A stretch of 64,000 nucleotides of DNA from Enterococcus rivorum (GTDB taxonomy: Bacteria > Bacillota > Bacilli > Lactobacillales > Enterococcaceae), in NCBI RefSeq assembly GCF_001742285.1, contig NZ_MIEK01000010.1:1-64000 (forward strand), given 5' to 3'. This document shows positions 45,746 to 53,040 of the stretch, piece by piece (position 1 is the stretch's first letter; every line of letters starts with the position of its first letter). The notes below the pieces were generated by a model. That model searched no databases. It was not told the origin of the DNA and saw only the letters and a list, made by a program, of their open reading frames with translations. Made by a program: the position numbers and the translations under genes.

Positions 45746-46087
45746 TTGAGTAATATTTATGACACAGCCAATCAAGTTGAACGTGAAATTCGTGAATTAG
45801 CAGAATTTAAAGCTTTACAAGCAGCCTATGACGAAGTAAAAGCAGAAGAAGAATCATACAAATTATTTAAAGAGTTTCAAGGATTCCAACAAAGCTTGCA
45901 AGAAAAACAAATGCGTGGCGAAGAATTTTCAGATGAAGATGCTGAAAAAGCGCAAGCATTAGCAGTGCAAGTACAACAAGCAGAAGTAATTAATAAATTA
46001 ATGGAAAAAGAACAAGCGTTTAGCTTAATCATTAATGATTTAAATCGAATCATTATGACTCCAATTCGTGATTTGTATAACGATTAA
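45746..46087 (+). CDS. YlbF/YmcA (DUF964) family protein
   Basis: The 113-residue all-helical protein has the YlbF-family pattern [29 protein letters not shown] and a C-terminal [14 protein letters not shown]. Relatives in B. subtilis join the Y-complex that helps RNase Y process mRNA and affects development; this one is the UPF0342-like branch, so the exact role is not sure. It starts with TTG at 45746 after GAGGGA. It follows the PBP gene by 65 bases, as in E. faecalis. Confidence 0.85.
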   Translation: MSNIYDTANQVEREIRELAEFKALQAAYDEVKAEEESYKLFKEFQGFQQSLQEKQMRGEEFSDEDAEKAQALAVQVQQAEVINKLMEKEQAFSLIINDLNRIIMTPIRDLYND

Positions 46088-46098
46088 AATAAGTTAAT

Positions 46099-46146
46099 TA
46101 AAGGGTATGGGATAAAGCTTAATTAGTTTTAGCCTGTACCTTTTAA
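46099..46146 (+). terminator. Hairpin after the YlbF-like gene
   Basis: AAGGGTATGGG and CCTGTACCTTTT form an interrupted stem with a long AT-rich loop and end in a T-rich stretch. It is a moderate terminator candidate. Confidence 0.5.
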
Positions 46147-46168
46147 AATTGAATTTAGGAGTAATAGC

Positions 46169-46783
46169 GTGGGAAATATAGATATATTTGAGGCGATGGC
46201 AACAAAATATGATTCACTTGAAAGAATAGAAATGTCAAAAATAATAGCAAATGAAATTCGTAACCACATTGTTTCTGGCAAGGAAAAAATAGCAATTGAC
46301 TATGGCTGTGGTACTGGACTTGTTGGATTAGAGTTATATAATGAGTTCCATTCACTGCTTTTTGTTGATGCCGCAAAAAACATGATTACATTGGTTCAAC
46401 AAAAAATTAAAAATAATCAGATAAAGAACGCAACAGCTCTGTGTTTAGATCTTGAATCTTCTATGGTTCCTAATTTTAGTGGGGACTATCTACTTTTAGT
46501 ACAGGTATTGCTACATGTACAAGATATCGAACCTTTTCTTAGAAATTTATATGAGCATTTAAACAATAATGGACAGATACTAATTGTTGATTTTAACTAT
46601 ACAGAATCGATTATTTCTGATAAAGTTCATAATGGTTTCAAGCAAGAGAATTTGATGGAAATTATGGAGGAAATCGGCTTTGCAGAGATAAAAGTCAAAA
46701 CTTTTTATCATGGTAAGAATAATTTTATGAATCAAGATGCCTCATTGTTTCTCTTAGATGCCAAGAAGATTGTTAAGAATTAG
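46169..46783 (+). CDS. Class I SAM-dependent methyltransferase
   Basis: The 204-residue protein has the Rossmann methyltransferase motif I AIDYGCGTGLVGLEL near residue 41, the motif II acidic position LFVDAAKNM near 66 and an LLLVQVLLHVQD motif IV. Such single-domain enzymes methylate small molecules or other substrates; the target is not visible. AGGAG precedes a GTG start at 46169. It is a single gene between terminators, with higher AT content than the PBP gene. Confidence 0.82.
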   Translation: MGNIDIFEAMATKYDSLERIEMSKIIANEIRNHIVSGKEKIAIDYGCGTGLVGLELYNEFHSLLFVDAAKNMITLVQQKIKNNQIKNATALCLDLESSMVPNFSGDYLLLVQVLLHVQDIEPFLRNLYEHLNNNGQILIVDFNYTESIISDKVHNGFKQENLMEIMEEIGFAEIKVKTFYHGKNNFMNQDASLFLLDAKKIVKN

Positions 46784-46911
46784 CAACGCAAGAAAAGATA
46801 AAAAGGATAGGCGTTGAAGACGGACAATTAAAATTTTTTATAAAATTAACAATTTCTAGCCCTGTCGTATCTATTCTTAAGTACAATGAGAATATAAAGA
46901 GGGGATAGCTT

Positions 46912-47598
46912 ATGAAAAAAAGAGCAGTTTTAATTATTCATGGTTTTGGTGGAGATGAGCATGAAATTCTATATTTACATAATTACTTAGAACAAAATCA
47001 AGTGGACTCTTTCTGGATACGTTTAACAGGTCATGGAGAAAACAAAGAAAGTTTTTCAAAAGCGACTTATCAAGACTGGTTAAATGATGTGGAATCTAAA
47101 ATAAAAAAGCTCCAGAAGGACTATGAAAATATTACTTGTATTGGTTTTTCGATGGGCGGTCTTTTAACGATTCAATTGTCAGAGCACTACTTGATTGACC
47201 AAGTTGTTTTGTGTAATACACCAATCTATCTTTACAATATTTCTGTTATTACTTCTGACCTTGTTCAAGCGATTTTTGCTAAGCATCAAGAAAAGCGAGC
47301 TTATTATTTTGGCTCAGTAAGAGAAACTTCATTTAAAGCGTGTTTTCAGTTTCTTACTTTATTGTTTTCAACGAAGAAAAAATTGAAAATAGGAATCAAA
47401 GATGACTTGAAAGATAATATTCTTATTCTACAAAATAAACGGGATGAAACGACTTATTATAAAAGTGCAACCTATATTGCAAAACTTTGTGATTTTAGAG
47501 TTTCGTTAAACCTTTATAATGGTGGAACGCATCAACTTTTTTTAAGTGAAAATAAAGAGAATGCTGCTAAAGACATTTTAAAATTCATTACAGCTTAG
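46912..47598 (+). CDS. Alpha/beta hydrolase, carboxylesterase type
   Basis: The 228-residue protein has the oxyanion motif IIHGFGGDEHE near residue 8, nucleophile elbow GFSMGG near residue 82, an acid in LQNKRDETT near residue 180 and His in GGTHQLF near residue 205. It has no signal peptide, so it is cytoplasmic. It resembles Est30-type carboxylesterases or monoacylglycerol lipases. AGAGGGG precedes ATG 46912. It is a single gene, with a stem-loop terminator (47659-47693) after it. Confidence 0.82.
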   Translation: MKKRAVLIIHGFGGDEHEILYLHNYLEQNQVDSFWIRLTGHGENKESFSKATYQDWLNDVESKIKKLQKDYENITCIGFSMGGLLTIQLSEHYLIDQVVLCNTPIYLYNISVITSDLVQAIFAKHQEKRAYYFGSVRETSFKACFQFLTLLFSTKKKLKIGIKDDLKDNILILQNKRDETTYYKSATYIAKLCDFRVSLNLYNGGTHQLFLSENKENAAKDILKFITA

Positions 47599-47658
47599 TT
47601 ATGAATAATTTATCGCGTGGTAAAAAATAAATAACCAATTAGATGGAAGCGTTTAGGC

Positions 47659-47693
47659 AAAAGAAAGATTGCCTAGAGGCTTTCTTTTTAACT
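47659..47693 (+). terminator. Terminator after the hydrolase gene
   Basis: AAAAGAAAGATTGCCT and AGGCTTTCTTTTT make a stem with a two-base loop and one bulge, ending in a T run. The remaining intergenic sequence to 47912 shows a TATAGT-like -10 near 47868 for the pssA gene. Confidence 0.7.
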
Positions 47694-47912
47694 TTAGACT
47701 TTCTGTATAGCTTTAACAAGATATGTAGAACAGATTCTTTAGCATTAAAGAAGAATTAATCAGTTATAAACGCCTATTTTTATAATCATAGCAAATGGTC
47801 AAAGAAAGTAACCTCCTAAATTTGACAGTTAGAAACAAAAAAATCTCCAAACTTCCTTTAATTAGTGATATAGTAATAAGTAAAAGGAAAAGAATTGGAG
47901 AATTAAACGGTT

Positions 47913-48518
47913 ATGATTGGAATTTATGATTATACAGTCATACTAACTTATGGAAATGCGGTATTTTCAATTATTGGTATGTATTATGCGCTTCATCAAA
48001 ATATTTTAGCAGGTATTATTTGTCTAATATTTTCAGGGATTTGTGATATGTTTGACGGATTTGTGGCAAGTTTTAAAAAACGAAGTAAAAGTGAGGTTTG
48101 TTATGGTATACAAATTGACTCTTTGGCTGATTTAATTAGTTTCGGTGTATTTCCAACAGTGTTAGCATATGCTGCTGGCTTAACCCAAGGAATTTATTTA
48201 CCTTTATTTGTTTTTTACATTTTGGCTGCGTTAATTCGTTTAGCTTATTTCAATGTGACTGAGATGGAACGAAGAGATTCTCAGAATAAAAAGCGAGAGT
48301 ATTATGAAGGATTACCTGTAACTAGTAGTGCAGCTCTTATTCCGTTACTATTCTTTTTATGCGGAAGGTTTCAGTTCTCGTTCCCGTTTCTATACCCTTT
48401 TGCTTTACTAATTATAGGAACGCTATTTATCTCAAAAGTGAAAATCAAGAAATTGGAGCCAAGAAAATTAGCTGCGGGTCTATTTATAGGAACGATTATT
48501 GCTATTTTTATGCGCTAA
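47913..48518 (+). CDS. pssA: CDP-diacylglycerol-serine O-phosphatidyltransferase
   Basis: The 201-residue integral membrane enzyme has five or six helices and the CDP-alcohol phosphotransferase motif. ICDMFDGFVAS is followed after about 12 residues by GIQIDSLADLISFG, the D-G..A..G..D..D pattern that holds the metal. It would join CDP-diacylglycerol and serine to form phosphatidylserine. The call to serine rather than glycerol phosphate rests on the subfamily-like length, EYYEGLPVTSSA and the phosphatidylserine decarboxylase gene that follows after 22 bases. An ATG at 47913 follows GGAG with slightly long spacing. Confidence 0.85.
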   Translation: MIGIYDYTVILTYGNAVFSIIGMYYALHQNILAGIICLIFSGICDMFDGFVASFKKRSKSEVCYGIQIDSLADLISFGVFPTVLAYAAGLTQGIYLPLFVFYILAALIRLAYFNVTEMERRDSQNKKREYYEGLPVTSSAALIPLLFFLCGRFQFSFPFLYPFALLIIGTLFISKVKIKKLEPRKLAAGLFIGTIIAIFMR

Positions 48519-48540
48519 GTGAAACTAAAGGAGAAACGAA

Positions 48541-49407
48541 ATGAAAAAACAATTTGAAACAATTGCTATTTCTGAACATGACAGTCAATCGTTAAACTTT
48601 TTATATAAAAACCGATTGGGGCGTTTCTTTTTAAAACTAATGATCCAGCCAGCTGTTTCTAAGCTGGCTGGTGTTTATTTAGACAGTTTTTTTTCAAAAG
48701 GAATGATCCCAAGATTTATTAATAAAAACCAGATTGTGATGGAAGAGTACCAAAAGGCGGACTATGCTTCATTTAACAAATTTTTTATGAGAGAAATAAA
48801 ACCTGAGGCAAGGCCTTTTCCAAAGGAGCAGAAACAATTAGCAGCTCCATGTGATGGGAAAGTTACTGCTTACTCTATTGATTCAAGTAGTGTTTTTAAA
48901 ATTAAAAATTCAATATACAATGTGTCTGGATTACTTGAAGACAGCGCGTTAGGAAAAGAATGGTTAGGAGGAATGGCAGTCATTTTGCGTTTAACTCCAG
49001 ATGATTATCATCATTACTATTTTATTGACGCTGGAAGGATTTCTACGTATAAAAAAATATCAGGACTTTTTCACACGGTTCGCCCGATTGCTATTCATAA
49101 TGAGCCAGTCTTTAGTAGAAATACAAGGGAAGTAACCATTATTGAAACAGAACAGTTTGGTAAAATCGCACAAATTGAAGTAGGTGCCTTGATGGTCGGA
49201 AAAATAGAAAATTTGAAAGAATCAGGAACTTGTCAACGTTTTGAAAAAAAAGGCTGGTTTGAATTTGGTGGATCAACAGTGATTTTGCTTTTCCAAAAAG
49301 GAGAAGTGACGATTGCCTCAGAAATACTTGAAAATACAAGTAATCAGCAAGAAACTAGAATAAAACTAGGAGAAGTGATTGGAGTAGGAGGCGAAAAACA
49401 TAAATAA
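48541..49407 (+). CDS. psd: Phosphatidylserine decarboxylase proenzyme
   Basis: The 288-residue enzyme is of the pyruvoyl type. FFMREIKPEARPF and APCDGKVTAY mark the N-terminal part, DDYHHYYFIDAG holds the conserved His pair, and EFGGSTVILLF near residue 242 is the self-cleavage site (GGST between Gly244 and Ser245). It turns phosphatidylserine into phosphatidylethanolamine. The GGST site and length match the Clostridium-like branch more than the enterobacterial LGST form. AAAGGAG precedes ATG 48541. It forms an operon with pssA and probably the following metallophosphoesterase. Confidence 0.92.
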   Translation: MKKQFETIAISEHDSQSLNFLYKNRLGRFFLKLMIQPAVSKLAGVYLDSFFSKGMIPRFINKNQIVMEEYQKADYASFNKFFMREIKPEARPFPKEQKQLAAPCDGKVTAYSIDSSSVFKIKNSIYNVSGLLEDSALGKEWLGGMAVILRLTPDDYHHYYFIDAGRISTYKKISGLFHTVRPIAIHNEPVFSRNTREVTIIETEQFGKIAQIEVGALMVGKIENLKESGTCQRFEKKGWFEFGGSTVILLFQKGEVTIASEILENTSNQQETRIKLGEVIGVGGEKHK

Positions 49408-49417
49408 AATAGCTGTT

Positions 49418-50530
49418 TTGATTATTTCACTGCTACTTTTTTTAAGTAGTTATTATGTAGGAAGTAAGATTCTAACTCTGTTGGAAAAATTTTTGAAATT
49501 TAAATGGCCTGTATTATTTTGGATGATTTTCAGCCTTTTAACCTTGTCTACCTGTCTTACTTTTTTACTATTTGATAAAAATGTTGGGGCTTTTGTAGGG
49601 AAACTTGGCAGCTATTGGTTTGCTTTTTTACTGACAGCGTTAGTTGTTTTTGGTCTGACGGGGGTGTTCTATCGAATCGCTAGTAAATTGATGCCACTTT
49701 CGGATCAAAATGAGACGCTAATAACGTTAGGTGCATTGTTATTTATTCTACTTTTTATCGGCTATGGTTTTTGGCAAGGACAAGCAATTAAAACGGCACA
49801 TTATCAAGTGAATATTGACAAGAGGGCGAAATCGGATAAAAAAAATCTTCGTGCTGTTCTGATTAGTGATGTTCATTTGGGGTATATTAATGATGAGAAA
49901 AAATTTGAAAAAATAGTTACAAAAATAAATGCATTACATCCAGACATAGTATTGATTTCTGGCGATCTTTTTGATGGGAATTACGAAGCTTTGCAAGAAC
50001 CTCAAAAGATTATTAAAGAATTAAATCGTTTGAACGCTAACTATGGAACCTATCTTTGCTGGGGAAATCATGATGCTGGCGAAACGTTTAAGAAAATGAA
50101 AGCTCTGGTGGCTAAAACGGATATTACGTTGTTGGAGGATGAAATAGCAATCGTTGAGGATACTTTTTTGATTGCGGGTCGAAAAGATAGTCGCCCGATT
50201 GGTTCGCAAGATGGGAAACGCCAAAGTATTGAGAAACAGTTAAAAGCTGCGAGAGAAGATTTACCTGTTATCATTTTAGATCATCAACCTTCAACGATTA
50301 ATGAATATGGTGGCAATGTTGATTTAATTGTATCGGGTCATACACATCAGGGGCAAGTTTTTCCTTTTAATTTAGTAACAAACGCCTACTTTACTGTAGA
50401 TTATGGCTATTATCGAAAAGAGAATGTTGCTCCACAAGTAGTTGTTTCATCAGGTGTTGGTGTCTGGGGGCCGCCAATGAGGGTCGGGACGCAGAGCGAG
50501 ATTGTGGCGATTGACATAAAGCTGAAATAA
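49418..50530 (+). CDS. Membrane-anchored metallophosphoesterase (YkuE-like)
   Basis: The protein is about 370 residues with three or four N-terminal membrane helices and a calcineurin-like domain: LISDVHLGYIN near residue 148 (DxH), LISGDLFDG, LCWGNHDAG near 211 (GNHD) and VSGHTHQGQVFP near 306 (GHxH). YkuE-type enzymes can remove phosphate from lipid head groups or UDP-sugars. The start is uncertain. TTG 49418 has no ribosome site near it, while AGGAGG at 49386-49391 is 8 bases before an in-frame ATA (49400). It follows psd closely and is likely in the same operon. Confidence 0.85.
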   Translation: MIISLLLFLSSYYVGSKILTLLEKFLKFKWPVLFWMIFSLLTLSTCLTFLLFDKNVGAFVGKLGSYWFAFLLTALVVFGLTGVFYRIASKLMPLSDQNETLITLGALLFILLFIGYGFWQGQAIKTAHYQVNIDKRAKSDKKNLRAVLISDVHLGYINDEKKFEKIVTKINALHPDIVLISGDLFDGNYEALQEPQKIIKELNRLNANYGTYLCWGNHDAGETFKKMKALVAKTDITLLEDEIAIVEDTFLIAGRKDSRPIGSQDGKRQSIEKQLKAAREDLPVIILDHQPSTINEYGGNVDLIVSGHTHQGQVFPFNLVTNAYFTVDYGYYRKENVAPQVVVSSGVGVWGPPMRVGTQSEIVAIDIKLK

Positions 50531-50552
50531 CAAAAAAGTTAATAAAGAGGAG

Positions 50553-50586
50553 CTATTAATGTGTATTCCCACATTAGAGTTTTTTT
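50553..50586 (+). terminator. Terminator after the metallophosphoesterase gene
   Basis: CTATTAATGTG and CACATTAGAG pair around TATTCC and are followed by seven T. Confidence 0.75.
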
Positions 50587-51022
50587 GAAACGAGTATCAT
50601 AATAAAAAAGTTGTCGGATTAAAAATTTTGTACCGTTCTGTTTTGTGGGAATACAAAATTAACAGCTCCATGGAAGTCAATGCAATGAAAGAAGGACTAG
50701 ATTGCATTGTTTATAAATACAGGTTTGTCCAACAGTGACATTGGAAGAAAGAGTCATACGGGATCAAAACAAGTATTCATTTTGATTGTAACGAAAAATC
50801 AGCGGCTTTTTTACCCTTTTTCTAAATAAAGTTGGGATTTTATTTTAGCGAAAATTGACTGAGCATCGTGCCTTCGGGGTAATTAGTAAAAGCTCGTGAT
50901 TGCTATCACGCGGTGAACACTGATTTTTCATTACTCTCAAGATATAACTATCAATCATTAGAAAACAGTTAGCGTGCAAACCTATTCTCCAAAAAACGGA
51001 TAGTCATACTATAAAAAGAGTG
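50587..51022. other. Non-coding stretch upstream of the small-RNA loci
   Basis: About 435 bases with no plausible gene. A short inverted repeat CAATGCAA / TTGCATTG lies near 50680-50708 and a GC-richer patch near 50865-50915. I cannot assign a function. Confidence 0.5.
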
Positions 51023-51085
51023 AAAAAAACAGCATTAGTCACCTACTAATACTGTGCAAAAGTTCAATTAATAAGCATTAACAAC
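51023..51085 (-). ncRNA. Putative short minus-strand RNA, copy 1, with terminator
   Basis: Reading the minus strand, a stem of CAGTATTAGT and ACTAATGCTG (51054-51030) is followed by seven T (51029-51023), a proper intrinsic terminator. The 24 bases just upstream of the stem (51055-51078) are almost identical to 51320-51343. No ORF covers it, so a transcript of about 60 bases is inferred. Its promoter is not clear. Confidence 0.4.
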
Positions 51086-51144
51086 ATCCAAGTAATAAAA
51101 ATGCTAAAAAAGACTAGTAATTTAGCGAATTTTTAAGTAAAATG

Positions 51145-51250
51145 GAAGGAGTCAATGAAAATTGACTTGGGCAACTTGTATGATTAGTGTGTGCTAATTA
51201 TACAGGACTCTGGGAAAGGATTGCCGTCTTTTCTCGGAGTGCCTTTTTAT
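51145..51250 (+). ncRNA. Structured small RNA, copy 1 of a tandem pair
   Basis: The transcript is inferred from three hairpins conserved with copy 2. Hairpin 1 is GTCAAT-GAAA-ATTGAC (51151-51166). Hairpin 2 has 10-base arms with a TGTGTG loop (51178-51203). The last is a terminator stem at 51205-51243 with a T run. Between the copies a C-G pair in hairpin 1 becomes U-A and a G-U in hairpin 2 becomes U-A, so pairing is kept while bases change. I do not recognise an Rfam family by eye. Confidence 0.65.
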
Positions 51251-51287
51251 TTTATTTTTTCACTCTAATTATCTCACTTAATAAGAC

Positions 51288-51345
51288 AAAAAAATGATAT
51301 TAGTCAGCTACTAATACCATGCAAGAGTTCAATAAATAAGCATTT
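51288..51345 (-). ncRNA. Putative short minus-strand RNA, copy 2, with terminator
   Basis: On the minus strand TGGTATTAGT and ACTAATATCA (51319-51295) make a stem followed by seven T (51294-51288). The region just upstream matches the same part of copy 1. It duplicates the layout of copy 1: a minus-strand terminator on the left and a plus-strand small RNA on the right. Confidence 0.4.
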
Positions 51346-51377
51346 CTAACAATCATTTCATACATAATAGATTTAAA

Positions 51378-51406
51378 AGACTAAAAATCTTACCGTATTT
51401 TATAAT
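51378..51406 (+). promoter_or_regulatory. Promoter of small RNA copy 2
   Basis: TATAAT at 51401-51406 is preceded, 17 bases upstream, by AGACTA. The block AAAAGACTA is also present upstream of copy 1 (51107-51115) and covers the -35 position, so it may be an activator or sigma recognition block. Confidence 0.5.
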
Positions 51407-51412
51407 AAAATG

Positions 51413-51521
51413 AAAGTAGTTAATGAAAATTAACTGAAGGCAACTTGTATTATTAGTGTGTGCTGATAATACAGGGCTCTGTAGAAGAATTTGCCGTTTT
51501 TCTATAGGGCGCCTTTTTTAT
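51413..51521 (+). ncRNA. Structured small RNA, copy 2 of a tandem pair
   Basis: Hairpin 1 GTTAAT-GAAA-ATTAAC (51419-51434), hairpin 2 with arms GTATTATTAG and CTGATAATAC around TGTGTG (51447-51472), then a terminator stem (51474-51513) and T run. The layout and single-stranded GGCAACTT linker before hairpin 2 match copy 1. A TATAAT lies about 10 bases before the proposed start. Confidence 0.65.
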
Positions 51522-51801
51522 TTTTCGTTCTTACATTTAATTCTACCTTAATACGCTATTAATAGTCAACACAATATTGATATTTACTTAATAATAATTT
51601 TATATGTTTTACAATTTTTTTTCAGAATTTGAATGAAAAAAAAGATTCCCTGAAAGGATTATGATTATCGTATAACAAAATAGAAACGTATTCGTTCTCC
51701 TTTATAAAAAAATGAAAAACGAACAAATTTTCGTATCTTTATTACTGACCAGAACTCTTTAAAATGATATGATAAAAGTAATGAAAAATGATTGGAGAAT
51801 A

Positions 51802-53040
51802 ATGCTGATGAAATTATTGCATACGGCAGATTTACATATAGATCGAGCATTTGAAGGGCTGAAAGATATGCCAATAGAAGTGGCTCATCAACTACAACAA
51901 GCGAATCAAAAAGTATTAGAAAGAATCATAGATGTTGCTATCCAAAGCGAAGTAGATGCAGTTGTTTTTGCTGGAGATACGTTTCATCAAAGTAGGACGT
52001 CTATTCGGACACAAGCTTATTTTATTAAAGCCTTAAAGCGTTTGGAACAAGCGCAAATCCCTGTCATCATTACTTTCGGTAACCATGATTATTATGTTGC
52101 TGAACGTTACTGGTTTGATTTTCCAAAGAATGTTCATATTTTTGATAAAGAGCAAGTGAAAACTCATTATTTTGTTACGAAACATCAAGAAAAAGTCGCT
52201 ATATCAGGTTTCAGTTATGAACACTCTTGGATCAATGAGAACAAATTAAATGAGTTTCCTCAAAAAGATTCTACCGTAGATCTTCATTTAGGGATTTATC
52301 ATGGCGATACCAGCAACCAGCATGACGCTCAAAACTATGCTCCCTTTTCTTTTAGTGAAATGAAACAAAAAAACTATGATTATTGGGCATTAGGACATAT
52401 TCATCAACCACAAATAGTTAGTGCACAACCATTAATTGTCTATCCTGGAACTCCCCAAGGGCATACCAAAAAGGAAGTTACAGCCCAAGGGATAGCTTTG
52501 GTAAATGTTGGAAAGGGTCATTCAACGGTTCACTTTCAACCTGTGGCGCAAGTGGGGTGGCAAAAAAAATCTTATTCTCTTTCAAACTGTCAGTCATTGA
52601 AAGAAAGTCTACAATTTTTAACAAAAGCAATTTTGCTGGAGGAAATAAATAAAGCCGATACTATTTTACTAGAAGTTCATCTGCAAGAAGTAGAACATTT
52701 AGGAGAAGAGTTTCAACTCTCATATAGAAATGGAGAATTGCTTCATTACGTGCAGGAAGAGGTATTGTTGCGTTCTAACAATACATTATTTCCTTTTCAG
52801 TTGGTAGTAAAGGAAGCTTTAATGGAGAAAAAAGCGTTAATTTTAGCCGATAAAGAACTGCTACATCAGCTAGAAAAGAATTATTTGCAGGCGGATATTT
52901 TTTCTGATGTGATGAAAGAGCTCACTCAAAATCCAGCTTTTTCTAAAGCGGTCAAGATTGATGATTATTGGCGCCAAAAGAGTCTTATCAGTGCTGACCA
53001 GCAAATTAAAGAGGATTTTGATATCAAGGAGGGTCGCTGA
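51802..53040 (+). CDS. yhaO: DNA exonuclease SbcD-like metallophosphoesterase (YhaO)
   Basis: The protein is about 412 residues with Mre11/SbcD motifs: LLHTADLHIDRAF near residue 5 (DxH), VFAGDTFHQS near 52, ITFGNHDYY near 88 and ALGHIHQPQ near 200. It pairs with the SbcC-like ATPase encoded next, with a one-base stop/start overlap (TGATG). In-frame ATGs at 51802 and 51808 are both close to GGAG at 51794-51797; 51802 is given, and 51808 starts directly with the family N-terminus MKLLHTADLH. The order yhaO-yhaN-yhaM is conserved in B. subtilis. It probably trims or repairs DNA ends. Confidence 0.85.
   Translation: MLMKLLHTADLHIDRAFEGLKDMPIEVAHQLQQANQKVLERIIDVAIQSEVDAVVFAGDTFHQSRTSIRTQAYFIKALKRLEQAQIPVIITFGNHDYYVAERYWFDFPKNVHIFDKEQVKTHYFVTKHQEKVAISGFSYEHSWINENKLNEFPQKDSTVDLHLGIYHGDTSNQHDAQNYAPFSFSEMKQKNYDYWALGHIHQPQIVSAQPLIVYPGTPQGHTKKEVTAQGIALVNVGKGHSTVHFQPVAQVGWQKKSYSLSNCQSLKESLQFLTKAILLEEINKADTILLEVHLQEVEHLGEEFQLSYRNGELLHYVQEEVLLRSNNTLFPFQLVVKEALMEKKALILADKELLHQLEKNYLQADIFSDVMKELTQNPAFSKAVKIDDYWRQKSLISADQQIKEDFDIKEGR

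Noticed and set aside
51143-51166. Seven-codon ORFs (M-x-x-V-N-E-N) in both small RNAs
   Set aside because: Synonymous-looking changes are equally explained by hairpin covariation and there is no ribosome site before them.
51023-51521. Fst/par-type toxin-antitoxin locus
   Set aside because: par has convergent RNAs sharing one terminator and an Fst-like toxin ORF of about 30 residues. Here the terminators are outward and no such ORF exists.
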